Positions 6,700-15,207 of a DNA stretch of 64,000 nucleotides are shown one piece after another. The DNA is taken from positions 1-64,000 of the forward strand of contig NZ_JAQISN010000007.1 in assembly GCF_037450285.1 (NCBI RefSeq), written 5' to 3'. The stretch comes from Erwinia sp. SLM-02 (GTDB lineage: Bacteria; Pseudomonadota; Gammaproteobacteria; Enterobacterales; Enterobacteriaceae). Every line of letters begins with the position of its first letter. Positions within the stretch are counted from its first letter, which is position 1. The notes beneath the pieces were generated by a model that was not told where the DNA came from, ran no database searches, and worked only from the letters and a program-made list of their open reading frames with translations. Both the position numbers and the translations under genes were made by a program.

Positions 6700-8550
6700 A
6701 TGCCTAAGTACCGTTCCGCTACCACCACTCATGGGCGCAATATGGCGGGTGCCCGTGCCCTGTGGCGCGCCACAGGAATGACCGATGATGACTTCGGTAA
6801 GCCGATTATTGCGGTCGTGAACTCCTTTACGCAGTTCGTGCCGGGCCACGTTCACCTGCGCGATCTGGGTAAACTGGTCGCTGAGCAGATCGAAGCGTCT
6901 GGCGGCGTGGCGAAAGAGTTTAATACCATCGCCGTTGATGATGGTATCGCCATGGGCCATGGCGGCATGCTCTATTCTCTGCCGTCACGTGAACTGATCG
7001 CCGACTCGGTCGAATACATGGTTAACGCACACTGTGCCGATGCCATGGTCTGTATCTCGAACTGCGACAAAATCACCCCGGGAATGCTGATGGCCTCGCT
7101 GCGCCTGAACATTCCGGTGATCTTCGTTTCCGGCGGTCCGATGGAAGCCGGTAAAACCAAGCTGTCAGATAAAATCATCAAGCTGGACCTCGTTGATGCC
7201 ATGATTCAGGGTGCAAACCCTAATGTCAGCGATGCAGAGAGCGACCAGATTGAACGTTCTGCCTGTCCAACCTGCGGTTCCTGCTCCGGTATGTTTACCG
7301 CTAACTCAATGAACTGCCTGACCGAAGCGCTGGGTCTGTCCCAGCCGGGTAACGGCTCGCTGCTGGCGACGCACGCAGACCGTAAAGAGCTTTTCCTGAA
7401 CGCCGGTCGCCGCATTGTTGCCCTGACCAAACGTTACTACGAGCAGGATGACGAAACGGCATTGCCGCGCAGCATCGCCAGTAGGGCGGCGTTTGAAAAC
7501 GCCATTACGCTGGATATCGCCATGGGCGGTTCAACCAACACCGTTCTGCACCTGCTGGCTGCCGCACAGGAAGGCGAAATCGATTTCGATATTTCTGACA
7601 TCGACCGTTTGTCCCGCCTGGTGCCGCATTTGTGTAAGGTAGCGCCAAGCACGCAGAAATATCACATGGAAGACGTCCACCGTGCCGGTGGCGTACTCGG
7701 TATTCTGGGCGAGCTGGATCGCGCTGGTCTGTTGGATAACAGCGTGCGTAACATCCTCGGTCTGAGCCTGCGTGAAACGCTGGACCAGTACGACATCATG
7801 CTGACCAAAGACGAAGCGGTGAAGAAAATGTTCCGCGCTGGCCCGGCAGGTATCCGTACCACGCAGGCATTCTCGCAGGACTGCCGTTGGGATACGCTGG
7901 ATGACGATCGTCAGGAAGGCTGTATCCGTTCACGCGAATTCGCCTTCAGTCAGGATGGGGGTCTGGCCGTACTGTACGGCAACCTGGCAGAAAACGGCTG
8001 TATCGTTAAAACGGCGGGCGTAGATGAAGGCAGCCTGGTGTTCAGCGGCCCGGCGAAAGTGTATGAAAGCCAGGATGATGCGGTTGCCGCGATCCTCGGT
8101 AGCAAAGTGGTTGCCGGCGATGTTGTGGTGATTCGCTACGAAGGGCCAAAAGGCGGCCCGGGCATGCAGGAAATGCTGTATCCGACGACCTATCTGAAAT
8201 CGATGGGGCTGGGTAAAGCGTGTGCGCTGATCACCGATGGCCGTTTCTCCGGCGGTACTTCCGGTCTGTCGATTGGTCACGCGTCTCCGGAAGCGGCCAG
8301 CGGCGGCATGATGGCGCTGGTAAAAGACGGCGATATCATCAATATCGATATTCCGCAGCGCAGCATCGTACTGGCCGTGCCGGATAATGAACTGGCTGCA
8401 CGTCGCCTGGAAGAAGAAGCCCGCGGTGATGAGGCTTATACGCCACACGGCCGTGAGCGTCAGGTTTCCTTTGCTCTGCGCGCCTACGCCACTCTGGCAA
8501 CCAGCGCCGACAAAGGTGCCGTCCGCGATAAGAGCAAGCTGGGAGGCTAA
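6700..8550 (+). CDS. ilvD: Dihydroxy-acid dehydratase IlvD
   Basis: A 616-residue IlvD/Edd-family dehydratase, the same length as in E. coli. It converts dihydroxy-isovalerate and dihydroxy-methylvalerate to the 2-oxo acids. Fe-S cluster cysteines are visible in CISNCDKITPGM (about residue 120) and CPTCGSCSGMFTANSMNCL (about 190-210). The 4Fe-4S cluster makes it oxygen-sensitive in E. coli. The start MPKYRSATTTHGRNMAGAR matches the family and is preceded by a GGAG site. Confidence 0.97.
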   Translation: MPKYRSATTTHGRNMAGARALWRATGMTDDDFGKPIIAVVNSFTQFVPGHVHLRDLGKLVAEQIEASGGVAKEFNTIAVDDGIAMGHGGMLYSLPSRELIADSVEYMVNAHCADAMVCISNCDKITPGMLMASLRLNIPVIFVSGGPMEAGKTKLSDKIIKLDLVDAMIQGANPNVSDAESDQIERSACPTCGSCSGMFTANSMNCLTEALGLSQPGNGSLLATHADRKELFLNAGRRIVALTKRYYEQDDETALPRSIASRAAFENAITLDIAMGGSTNTVLHLLAAAQEGEIDFDISDIDRLSRLVPHLCKVAPSTQKYHMEDVHRAGGVLGILGELDRAGLLDNSVRNILGLSLRETLDQYDIMLTKDEAVKKMFRAGPAGIRTTQAFSQDCRWDTLDDDRQEGCIRSREFAFSQDGGLAVLYGNLAENGCIVKTAGVDEGSLVFSGPAKVYESQDDAVAAILGSKVVAGDVVVIRYEGPKGGPGMQEMLYPTTYLKSMGLGKACALITDGRFSGGTSGLSIGHASPEAASGGMMALVKDGDIINIDIPQRSIVLAVPDNELAARRLEEEARGDEAYTPHGRERQVSFALRAYATLATSADKGAVRDKSKLGG

Positions 8551-8554
8551 AGAT

Positions 8555-10099
8555 ATGGCTGAGTCTCAACCGCTACCCGCACAGCCCTGTGGTGCGGAGT
8601 ATCTGCGCGCGGTGCTTCGCGCGCCGGTGTATGAAGTCGCACAGGTAACGCCGCTGCAGAAAATGGAGAAAATCTCCTCGCGCCTCGGCAATACTATTCT
8701 GGTTAAGCGTGAAGATCGCCAGCCGGTTCACAGCTTTAAGCTTCGCGGTGCCTACGCAATGATTGCCGGGCTAACCGAAGAGCAAAAGGCGCGGGGCGTT
8801 GTCACTGCGTCTGCGGGAAATCATGCTCAGGGCGTGGCGCTATCCGCGACCAAACTGGGTATTAAATCCCTGATTGTTATGCCGGTTGCCACGGCGGACA
8901 TCAAGGTAGACGCGGTGCGGGCATTTGGCGGTGAGGCTTACCTGTACGGTGCTAACTTTGATGAAGCGAAAGCCAAGGCGATAGAGCTGTCGGAACAGCA
9001 GGGCTATACCTTTGTTCCGCCATTCGATCACCCGATGGTGATCGCCGGGCAGGGTACGCTGGCGATGGAGCTGCTGCAGCAGGATGCGCATCTCGATCGC
9101 GTCTTTGTACCGGTGGGCGGTGGCGGTCTGGCCGCCGGCGTCGCGGTGCTGATTAAGCAGCTGATGCCGCAGATTAAGGTTATCGCTGTGGAATCGACCG
9201 ACTCGGCCTGCCTCAAAGCGGCGCTGGATGCCGGACAGCCGGTCGATCTGCCTCGCGTTGGGCTGTTTGCTGAAGGCGTGGCGGTGAAGCGGATTGGCAG
9301 TGAAACCTTCCGTCTGTGTCAGGAATACATCGACGACATCGTGACCGTAGACAGCGATGCTATCTGCGCGGCGATGAAGGATCTGTTTGACGATGTGCGT
9401 GCGGTGGCCGAACCTTCCGGTGCACTGGCGCTGGCCGGGATGAAAAAATACATCCAGCAGCACCAGATCAAAGGTGAACGCCTGGCGCATGTGCTTTCAG
9501 GGGCGAACGTAAACTTTCACGGTTTGCGATACGTCTCAGAGCGCTGCGAGTTGGGCGAGCAGCGTGAGGCGCTGCTGGCCGTTACCATTCCGGAACAGCA
9601 GGGTAGCTTCCTGCGTTTCTGCCAGCTGCTTGGCGGCCGTTCCGTCACGGAGTTTAACTATCGCTATGCCAACGCCGATGACGCCTGTATTTTTGTCGGC
9701 GTCCGGCTGACCCGCGGGCTTGAGGAACGCCAGGAGATTCTGGAGCTTCTTACCGAGGGTGGCTACAAGGTGGTCGATCTGTCCGATGACGAGATGGCGA
9801 AACTGCACGTGCGCTATATGGTCGGTGGTCGTCCATCCAAGCCGCTGCGCGAAAGGCTGTTCAGCTTCGAATTCCCGGAAGCGCCGGGGGCGCTGCTGCG
9901 CTTCCTGCAAACGCTGGGAACGCACTGGAATATCTCGCTGTTCCACTACCGCAGCCACGGTACCGATTTTGGTCGCGTGCTGGCCGCCTTTGAACTGAGC
10001 GACAATGAACCACAGTTCGAAGAGCATCTGGCGGCGCTGGGCTATGATTTCCACGATGAAACCAGCAACCCGGCGTTCCGCTTCTTCCTTGCCGGTTAA
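8555..10099 (+). CDS. ilvA: Threonine deaminase, biosynthetic IlvA
   Basis: A 514-residue biosynthetic threonine ammonia-lyase. It makes 2-ketobutyrate, the committed step to isoleucine, and is inhibited by isoleucine. The PLP lysine is K62 in HSFKLRGAYAM, and the glycine-rich phosphate loop GGGGLAAG is present. Two C-terminal ACT-like regulatory domains (about 340-510) carry the allosteric site. The frame is open upstream inside ilvD, but the ATG at 8555 gives the family N-terminus MAESQPL and exact E. coli length. Its stop overlaps the convergent ilvY stop by 4 bp. Confidence 0.97.
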   Translation: MAESQPLPAQPCGAEYLRAVLRAPVYEVAQVTPLQKMEKISSRLGNTILVKREDRQPVHSFKLRGAYAMIAGLTEEQKARGVVTASAGNHAQGVALSATKLGIKSLIVMPVATADIKVDAVRAFGGEAYLYGANFDEAKAKAIELSEQQGYTFVPPFDHPMVIAGQGTLAMELLQQDAHLDRVFVPVGGGGLAAGVAVLIKQLMPQIKVIAVESTDSACLKAALDAGQPVDLPRVGLFAEGVAVKRIGSETFRLCQEYIDDIVTVDSDAICAAMKDLFDDVRAVAEPSGALALAGMKKYIQQHQIKGERLAHVLSGANVNFHGLRYVSERCELGEQREALLAVTIPEQQGSFLRFCQLLGGRSVTEFNYRYANADDACIFVGVRLTRGLEERQEILELLTEGGYKVVDLSDDEMAKLHVRYMVGGRPSKPLRERLFSFEFPEAPGALLRFLQTLGTHWNISLFHYRSHGTDFGRVLAAFELSDNEPQFEEHLAALGYDFHDETSNPAFRFFLAG

Positions 10100-10977
10100 A
10101 GCAGATTCCAGAACGCATCAATAAGCGGCTCGGTGAGCCGCTTTTTTTGTACGCAAACACCCAGTTCGAACGGCGCAACCATCTCCACGTCTTCCAGTTC
10201 CAGAATACGGTTACGAATCGGTTCCGGGCTGTTCTCCAGCACCACATCCGGCAGCAGCGCGATACCACAGCCCAGCGCCACCATCGAAACAATCGCTTCA
10301 TGCCCGGATACCGTGGCGTATATTTGCGGGTTGGCAATACGGCGATGGCGAAACCACAGGTCGATACGGCGGCGCGATGGCCCCTGCGCGGGCAGAATAA
10401 ATGGGATCTGCGCCCAGTCCGGCTCTGCCAGGGTTGCCTGGTTACGTACCGGGCAGGGCAGTGCGGGCGCAATCAATACCAGCGGGATCAGCCCCAGCGG
10501 CATAAAGCCAATGCTGGCGGGCAGCGTCTCCGGGCGGCCGGCGATGGCGATATCCACTTCGTTTGACTGCACTTTCTCCACCGCATCGGCGGCATCGCCG
10601 GTGGTCAGCTTGATTTCGACCAGCGGATGCTCCGCGCGAAAGCGGTCGAGAATGGGCGGCAGGTGGCTGTAAGCGGCGGTCACCGAACAGAACAGCCGCA
10701 GCTCACCGCTCAGCGATGGGCCATTCTGCCCGATGGCGTGGCGCATCTGCTGATACTGCAACAGCGTCTGTTGAGCGAACTGGCGCAGGCGCTCACCGGC
10801 ATCGGTCAGGGTGACGGTGCGGTTATCGCGCAGGAACAGCGCCTGGCCCAGGTCCTCTTCCAGCCGCTGGATCTGCCGGGAGAGCGTGGAGGGGCTGACG
10901 TGCATGGCGCGCGCACTGCGTCCGAAATGGCGGCTCTCTGCCAGATGAAGGAATAATTTCAGGTCGCGCAAATCCAT
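10096..10977 (-). CDS. ilvY: LysR-type activator IlvY
   Basis: A 293-residue LysR-family activator of ilvC (E. coli 297). The helix-turn-helix lies at the N-terminus (MDLRDLKLFLHLAESRHFGR, STLSRQIQRLEEDLG), then the inducer-binding domain, which in E. coli senses acetolactate and acetohydroxybutyrate. It is divergent from ilvC, the standard arrangement for LysR regulators and their target. The ATG at 10977 is preferred to an in-frame start 33 nt upstream, by alignment to the LysR N-terminus. Confidence 0.95.
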   Translation of the reverse strand: MDLRDLKLFLHLAESRHFGRSARAMHVSPSTLSRQIQRLEEDLGQALFLRDNRTVTLTDAGERLRQFAQQTLLQYQQMRHAIGQNGPSLSGELRLFCSVTAAYSHLPPILDRFRAEHPLVEIKLTTGDAADAVEKVQSNEVDIAIAGRPETLPASIGFMPLGLIPLVLIAPALPCPVRNQATLAEPDWAQIPFILPAQGPSRRRIDLWFRHRRIANPQIYATVSGHEAIVSMVALGCGIALLPDVVLENSPEPIRNRILELEDVEMVAPFELGVCVQKKRLTEPLIDAFWNLL

Positions 10978-10999
10978 GGAATCGGGCCTCGTTTTTACG

Positions 11000-11014
11000 T
11001 TGCAGAACATGCAA
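11000..11014. promoter_or_regulatory. Candidate IlvY operator
   Basis: A perfect inverted repeat TTGCA-N5-TGCAA lies in the ilvY-ilvC intergenic region, 22 bp upstream of the ilvY ATG, as expected for the autoregulatory operator. A TATGAT -10-like element for ilvC lies at 11060-11065 with a poor -35, consistent with an activator-dependent promoter. Confidence 0.6.
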
Positions 11015-11138
11015 TGTCACGTTGTTAATATATCAATTTCAGCAATAGATTTCCTGTCATATGATAGGGTCTATTCAGGGCGGAGAAATCGACAGCCCGG
11101 ACAACAAATAAAACGCGAACACAACCTCAGGAGTGCCC

Positions 11139-12617
11139 ATGTCTAACTATTTCAACACTTTGAACCTGCGCAACCAGTTAGCGCAATTAGGTAAATGCCG
11201 CTTCATGGCGCGCGAAGAATTTGCTGATGAAGCAAGCTACCTGAAAGGTAAAAAAGTCGTCATCGTTGGCTGTGGTGCCCAGGGTCTGAACCAGGGTCTG
11301 AACATGCGCGATTCTGGCCTGAATATCTCTTATGCTCTGCGTGCAGAAGCGATCGCTGAGAAACGCGCTTCATGGCGTAAAGCGACCGAAAACGGTTTCC
11401 AGGTTGGCACTTACGAAGATCTGATCCCACAGGCGGACCTGGTCGTTAACCTGACTCCGGACAAGCAGCACTCTTCAGTTGTTCAGGCCGTTCAGCCGCT
11501 GATGAAAGACGGCGCTGCGCTGGGCTACTCTCACGGTTTCAACATCGTTGAAGTGGGTGAGCAGATCCGTAAAGACATCACCGTAGTGATGGTAGCGCCG
11601 AAGTGCCCGGGTACGGAAGTGCGTGAAGAATACAAGCGTGGCTTCGGTGTTCCAACGCTGATCGCGGTTCACCCGGAAAACGATCCGAAAGGCGAAGGCA
11701 TGGCGATTGCTAAAGCCTGGGCAGCAGCAACCGGCGGTCACCGTGCGGGCGTGCTGGAATCCTCTTTCGTCGCGGAAGTGAAATCTGACCTGATGGGCGA
11801 GCAGACTATCCTGTGCGGTATGCTGCAGGCCGGTTCTCTGCTGTGCTTCGACAAGCTGGTGGCGGAAGGTACTGATGCGACTTACGCAGAAAAACTGATT
11901 CAGTTCGGCTGGGAAACCATCACCGAAGCCCTGAAGCAGGGCGGTATCACGCTGATGATGGATCGCCTGTCTAACCCGGCTAAACTGCGTGCCTATGCGC
12001 TGTCCGAGCAGCTGAAAACCATTATGGCTCCGCTGTTCCAGAAGCACATGGATGACATCATCTCCGGTGAATTCTCTTCCGGTATGATGGCTGACTGGGC
12101 TAACGACGACAAAAACCTGCTGGGCTGGCGTGAAGAGACCGGTAAAACCGCATTCGAAACCGCAGCACAGTTCGAAGGCAAAATTGCCGAGCAGACCTAC
12201 TTCGACGAAGGCGTGGTCATGGTAGCTATGGTTAAAGCGGGCGTTGAGCTGGCGTTTGAAACCATGCTGGATGCCGGCATCATCGAAGAGTCAGCCTACT
12301 ACGAATCACTGCACGAGCTGCCGCTGATTGCGAACACCATCGCACGTAAGCGTCTGTACGAAATGAACGTGGTTATCTCTGATACCGCAGAATACGGTAA
12401 CTACCTGTTCTCCTACGCGGCAGTACCGCTGCTGAAAGAGTTCATGACCACGCTGCAGGCCGGCGATCTGGGTAAAGCGGCAAGCACGTCTACTACCGTT
12501 GATAACGCGCAGCTGCGCGACGTTAACGAAGCGATTCGCCAGCACCCAATCGAATCCGTGGGCCGCACCCTGCGTGGCTACATGACCGATATGAAACGTA
12601 TCGCAGTAGCAGGCTAA
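11139..12617 (+). CDS. ilvC: Ketol-acid reductoisomerase IlvC
   Basis: A 492-residue class II (long) NADPH-dependent ketol-acid reductoisomerase (E. coli 491). It isomerises and reduces acetolactate and acetohydroxybutyrate in Val and Ile synthesis. The N-terminal Rossmann motif is VVIVGCGAQGLNQGLNMRDSG (Gly residues of GCGAQG), followed by two helical KARI repeats with Mg-binding acidic residues. A GTG 6 nt upstream is in frame, but the ATG at 11139 with CAGGAG spacing and the MSNYFNTLNLR N-terminus fits the family. Transcribed alone from the divergent IlvY-controlled region. Confidence 0.97.
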   Translation: MSNYFNTLNLRNQLAQLGKCRFMAREEFADEASYLKGKKVVIVGCGAQGLNQGLNMRDSGLNISYALRAEAIAEKRASWRKATENGFQVGTYEDLIPQADLVVNLTPDKQHSSVVQAVQPLMKDGAALGYSHGFNIVEVGEQIRKDITVVMVAPKCPGTEVREEYKRGFGVPTLIAVHPENDPKGEGMAIAKAWAAATGGHRAGVLESSFVAEVKSDLMGEQTILCGMLQAGSLLCFDKLVAEGTDATYAEKLIQFGWETITEALKQGGITLMMDRLSNPAKLRAYALSEQLKTIMAPLFQKHMDDIISGEFSSGMMADWANDDKNLLGWREETGKTAFETAAQFEGKIAEQTYFDEGVVMVAMVKAGVELAFETMLDAGIIEESAYYESLHELPLIANTIARKRLYEMNVVISDTAEYGNYLFSYAAVPLLKEFMTTLQAGDLGKAASTSTTVDNAQLRDVNEAIRQHPIESVGRTLRGYMTDMKRIAVAG

Positions 12618-12650
12618 TGTTCTCTGCGGATTAATCCTCCGCCAGAGCGA

Positions 12651-12679
12651 AAAATGGCACCCTCGGGTGCCATTTTTTT
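12651..12679. terminator. Terminator between ilvC and ppiC
   Basis: The stem AATGGCACC/GGTGCCATT is followed by seven T residues on the plus strand and preceded by four A residues, so it can end ilvC and also the convergent ppiC. Confidence 0.9.
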
Positions 12680-12959
12680 ATTTGCGGTACAGTACTTTAA
12701 TGATGTGGTAGCCGAACTGAGTATGCAGCGGGCCCTGCGGCTCGATCAGCGGGCAGGAGAACACCACTTTATCGAATGCCGGTACCATCGCACCCTGTTT
12801 AAACTCGCCCAGATGCCCGCCTTTTTTCCCTGAAGGGCAGGTAGAGTGTTTCTTCGCCAGCTTTTCAAAATCACCACCCTGTTTCAGCTGTTCCAGCAGA
12901 TCCAGTGCCAGTTTCTCTTCTTTAACCAGAATGTGCAGTGCTGCTGCCATCTTCGCCAT
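12678..12959 (-). CDS. ppiC: Parvulin-type peptidyl-prolyl isomerase PpiC
   Basis: A 93-residue cytoplasmic parvulin, the same length as in E. coli. It is a single rotamase domain starting MAKMAAALHILVKEEKLA with the conserved HSTCPSGKKGGHLGEF and MVPAFDKVVF stretches and the C-terminal TQFGYHIIKV. It catalyses cis-trans isomerisation at prolyl bonds. In-frame ATG codons exist 18 nt upstream, but the 12959 start matches the family. Converges on ilvC. Confidence 0.95.
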   Translation of the reverse strand: MAKMAAALHILVKEEKLALDLLEQLKQGGDFEKLAKKHSTCPSGKKGGHLGEFKQGAMVPAFDKVVFSCPLIEPQGPLHTQFGYHIIKVLYRK

Positions 12960-13120
12960 GTTGCTCTCCATAATCATCAGTTGTCAGCCCAGTGGGCCGG
13001 ATGGCGCTTACTATACCTGCTCGCTCTTCCCGGCGCGACAGGGGTATTTAATGCCATATCGGCCAGGTGGTTGAATGATGATCTCGTCATCGTGTTCAGT
13101 GCGTGTTTTCTGACTGCTCT

Positions 13121-13156
13121 ACAGGCAGGCTTTCTTTGGGTATACTTCCTGCCTGT
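13121..13156 (+). promoter_or_regulatory. Inverted repeat enclosing a -10 element upstream of rep
   Basis: ACAGGCAGG (13121-13129) and CCTGCCTGT (13148-13156) form a perfect 9-bp inverted repeat whose 18-bp interior holds TATACT (13141-13146), a good -10 hexamer. TTTTA follows the right arm, 24 nt before the rep start. It could be an operator over the rep promoter or, if transcribed from upstream, a terminator. Confidence 0.5.
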
Positions 13157-13179
13157 TTTACTAGTGGAATAATCAAGCT

Positions 13180-15198
13180 ATGCGTCTGAATCCTGGTCAG
13201 CAACACGCCGTCGAATTTGTTACCGGACCCTGTCTGGTACTGGCTGGAGCCGGGTCGGGTAAGACGCGTGTTATCACCAATAAAATTGCACATCTGATCC
13301 GCGAATGTGGCTATCAGGCACGGCACATAGCCGCCGTGACCTTTACCAATAAAGCCTCGCGCGAGATGAAAGAGCGCGTGGCGCAGACGCTGGGGCGCAA
13401 AGAAGCGCGCGGTCTGATGATCTCAACCTTCCACACCCTCGGCCTGGAAATCATCAAGCGTGAATATGCCGCGCTGGGGATGAAATCTAATTTCTCGCTG
13501 TTTGACGATCAGGACCAGCTGGCGCTGTTGAAGGATTTGACCGAGGAGTGGCTGGAAAATGATAAAAACCTGCTCCAGCTGCTGACTTCGACGATCTCAA
13601 ACTGGAAAAACGATCTGCTGGATCCGCCTCGCGCCGCCGCAGGTGCGCAGTCCGAGCGCGACAAGCTCTTTGCCCACTGCTACGCGCTGTATGACAAGCA
13701 TCTGAAGTCCTGCAACGTGCTGGATTTCGACGATCTGATCCTGCTGCCCACGCTGCTGTTCCAGCGTAACCTGGAAGTGCGCGAACGCTGGCAGCAGCGC
13801 ATCCGTTATCTGCTGGTGGATGAATATCAGGACACCAATACCAGCCAGTACGAGCTGGTTAAGCTGCTGGTAGGCAGCCGTGCGCGCTTTACCGTGGTAG
13901 GGGATGATGACCAGTCTATCTACTCCTGGCGCGGGGCGCGGCCACAGAATCTGGTGCTGCTGAAAGAGGATTTCCCGGCGTTGCAGGTGATCAAGCTCGA
14001 ACAGAATTACCGTTCGTCTGAACGCATCCTGAAAGCGGCGAATATCCTGATTGCCAACAATCCGCACGTCTTCGAAAAGCGTCTTTTCTCCGAGCTGGGC
14101 TATGGAGCGGAGCTCAAGGTGGTGATGGCCAACCATGAAGAGCACGAGGCCGAGCGGGTGGCGGGCGAGCTGATTGCACACCACTTTATCAATAAGACCC
14201 AGTACAAAGATTACGCCATTCTTTATCGCGGCAATCACCAGTCGCGGGTGTTTGAAAAAATGCTGATGCAGAACCGCATTCCGTATCGGATATCCGGCGG
14301 TACCTCGTTCTTCTCGCGCCCGGAGATCAAAGACCTGCTGGCCTATCTGCGGGTGTTGACCAATGCCGATGACGACAGCGCCTTTATGCGCATCGTGAAT
14401 ACGCCCCGGCGCGAAATCGGATCGGCCACGCTGCAAAAGCTGGGTGAATGGGCGATGCAGCGCAACAAAAGCCTGTTTACCGCCAGCTTTGACATGGGGC
14501 TGAGCCAGACGCTGACCGGCCGCGGGCTTGAGTCACTGCAGCGTTTCACCCACTGGCTGCAGGAGATCGCCCGACTGGCGGAGCGGGAGCCGGTCGCGGC
14601 CGTGCGCGACCTGATCCACGGCATCGACTATGAAAGCTGGCTGTTTGAAACCTCAGCCAGTCCGAAAGCGGCCGAAATGCGCATGAAAAACGTCAATACG
14701 CTGTTTCAGTGGATGACGGAAATGCTGGAAGGCAGCGATATTGATGAACCGATGACGCTGACTCAGGTGGTCACCCGCTTTACCCTGCGCGATATGATGG
14801 AGCGCGGCGAAAGCGAAGAAGAAGCCGATCAGGTCCAGCTGATGACGCTGCATGCGTCCAAAGGCCTTGAGTTCCCCTATGTCTTCCTCGTGGGTATGGA
14901 AGAGGGGCTGTTGCCCCATCAGAGCAGCATTGATGAAAACAACGTCGAGGAAGAGCGCCGCCTGGCCTATGTTGGCATCACTCGCGCGCAGAAAGAACTG
15001 ACCTTCACCCTGTGTCGTGAGCGGCGTCAGTACGGCGAGCTGATTCGCCCGGAACCCAGCCGTTTTCTGCTGGAGCTGCCGCAGGATGATTTGCAATGGG
15101 AGCGAGAGCGCAAGGTGGTTACCGCGGAAGAGCGGATGCAAACCGGCCAAAGTCGGGTAGCCGGTCTGCGGGCGATGCTGGATAAAGCAAAAAAATAA
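13180..15198 (+). CDS. rep: ATP-dependent DNA helicase Rep
   Basis: A 672-residue SF1A helicase (E. coli 673), translocating 3'-5' and helping replication forks pass protein roadblocks, with a C-terminal DnaB interaction. Walker A is AGAGSGKT (22-29), motif II LLVDEYQDTN, motif III DQSIYSWRGA, motif V LMTLHASKGLEFPYVF and motif VI YVGITRAQ. The UvrD paralogue lies at 43287. It converges on gppA with a 9-nt gap. Confidence 0.97.
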   Translation: MRLNPGQQHAVEFVTGPCLVLAGAGSGKTRVITNKIAHLIRECGYQARHIAAVTFTNKASREMKERVAQTLGRKEARGLMISTFHTLGLEIIKREYAALGMKSNFSLFDDQDQLALLKDLTEEWLENDKNLLQLLTSTISNWKNDLLDPPRAAAGAQSERDKLFAHCYALYDKHLKSCNVLDFDDLILLPTLLFQRNLEVRERWQQRIRYLLVDEYQDTNTSQYELVKLLVGSRARFTVVGDDDQSIYSWRGARPQNLVLLKEDFPALQVIKLEQNYRSSERILKAANILIANNPHVFEKRLFSELGYGAELKVVMANHEEHEAERVAGELIAHHFINKTQYKDYAILYRGNHQSRVFEKMLMQNRIPYRISGGTSFFSRPEIKDLLAYLRVLTNADDDSAFMRIVNTPRREIGSATLQKLGEWAMQRNKSLFTASFDMGLSQTLTGRGLESLQRFTHWLQEIARLAEREPVAAVRDLIHGIDYESWLFETSASPKAAEMRMKNVNTLFQWMTEMLEGSDIDEPMTLTQVVTRFTLRDMMERGESEEEADQVQLMTLHASKGLEFPYVFLVGMEEGLLPHQSSIDENNVEEERRLAYVGITRAQKELTFTLCRERRQYGELIRPEPSRFLLELPQDDLQWERERKVVTAEERMQTGQSRVAGLRAMLDKAKK

Positions 15199-15207
15199 TA
15201 CGCGATA

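Noticed and set aside
13597..14436. 279-residue minus-strand open frame opposite rep
   Set aside because: Shadow of rep, whose helicase motifs are all in the plus frame.
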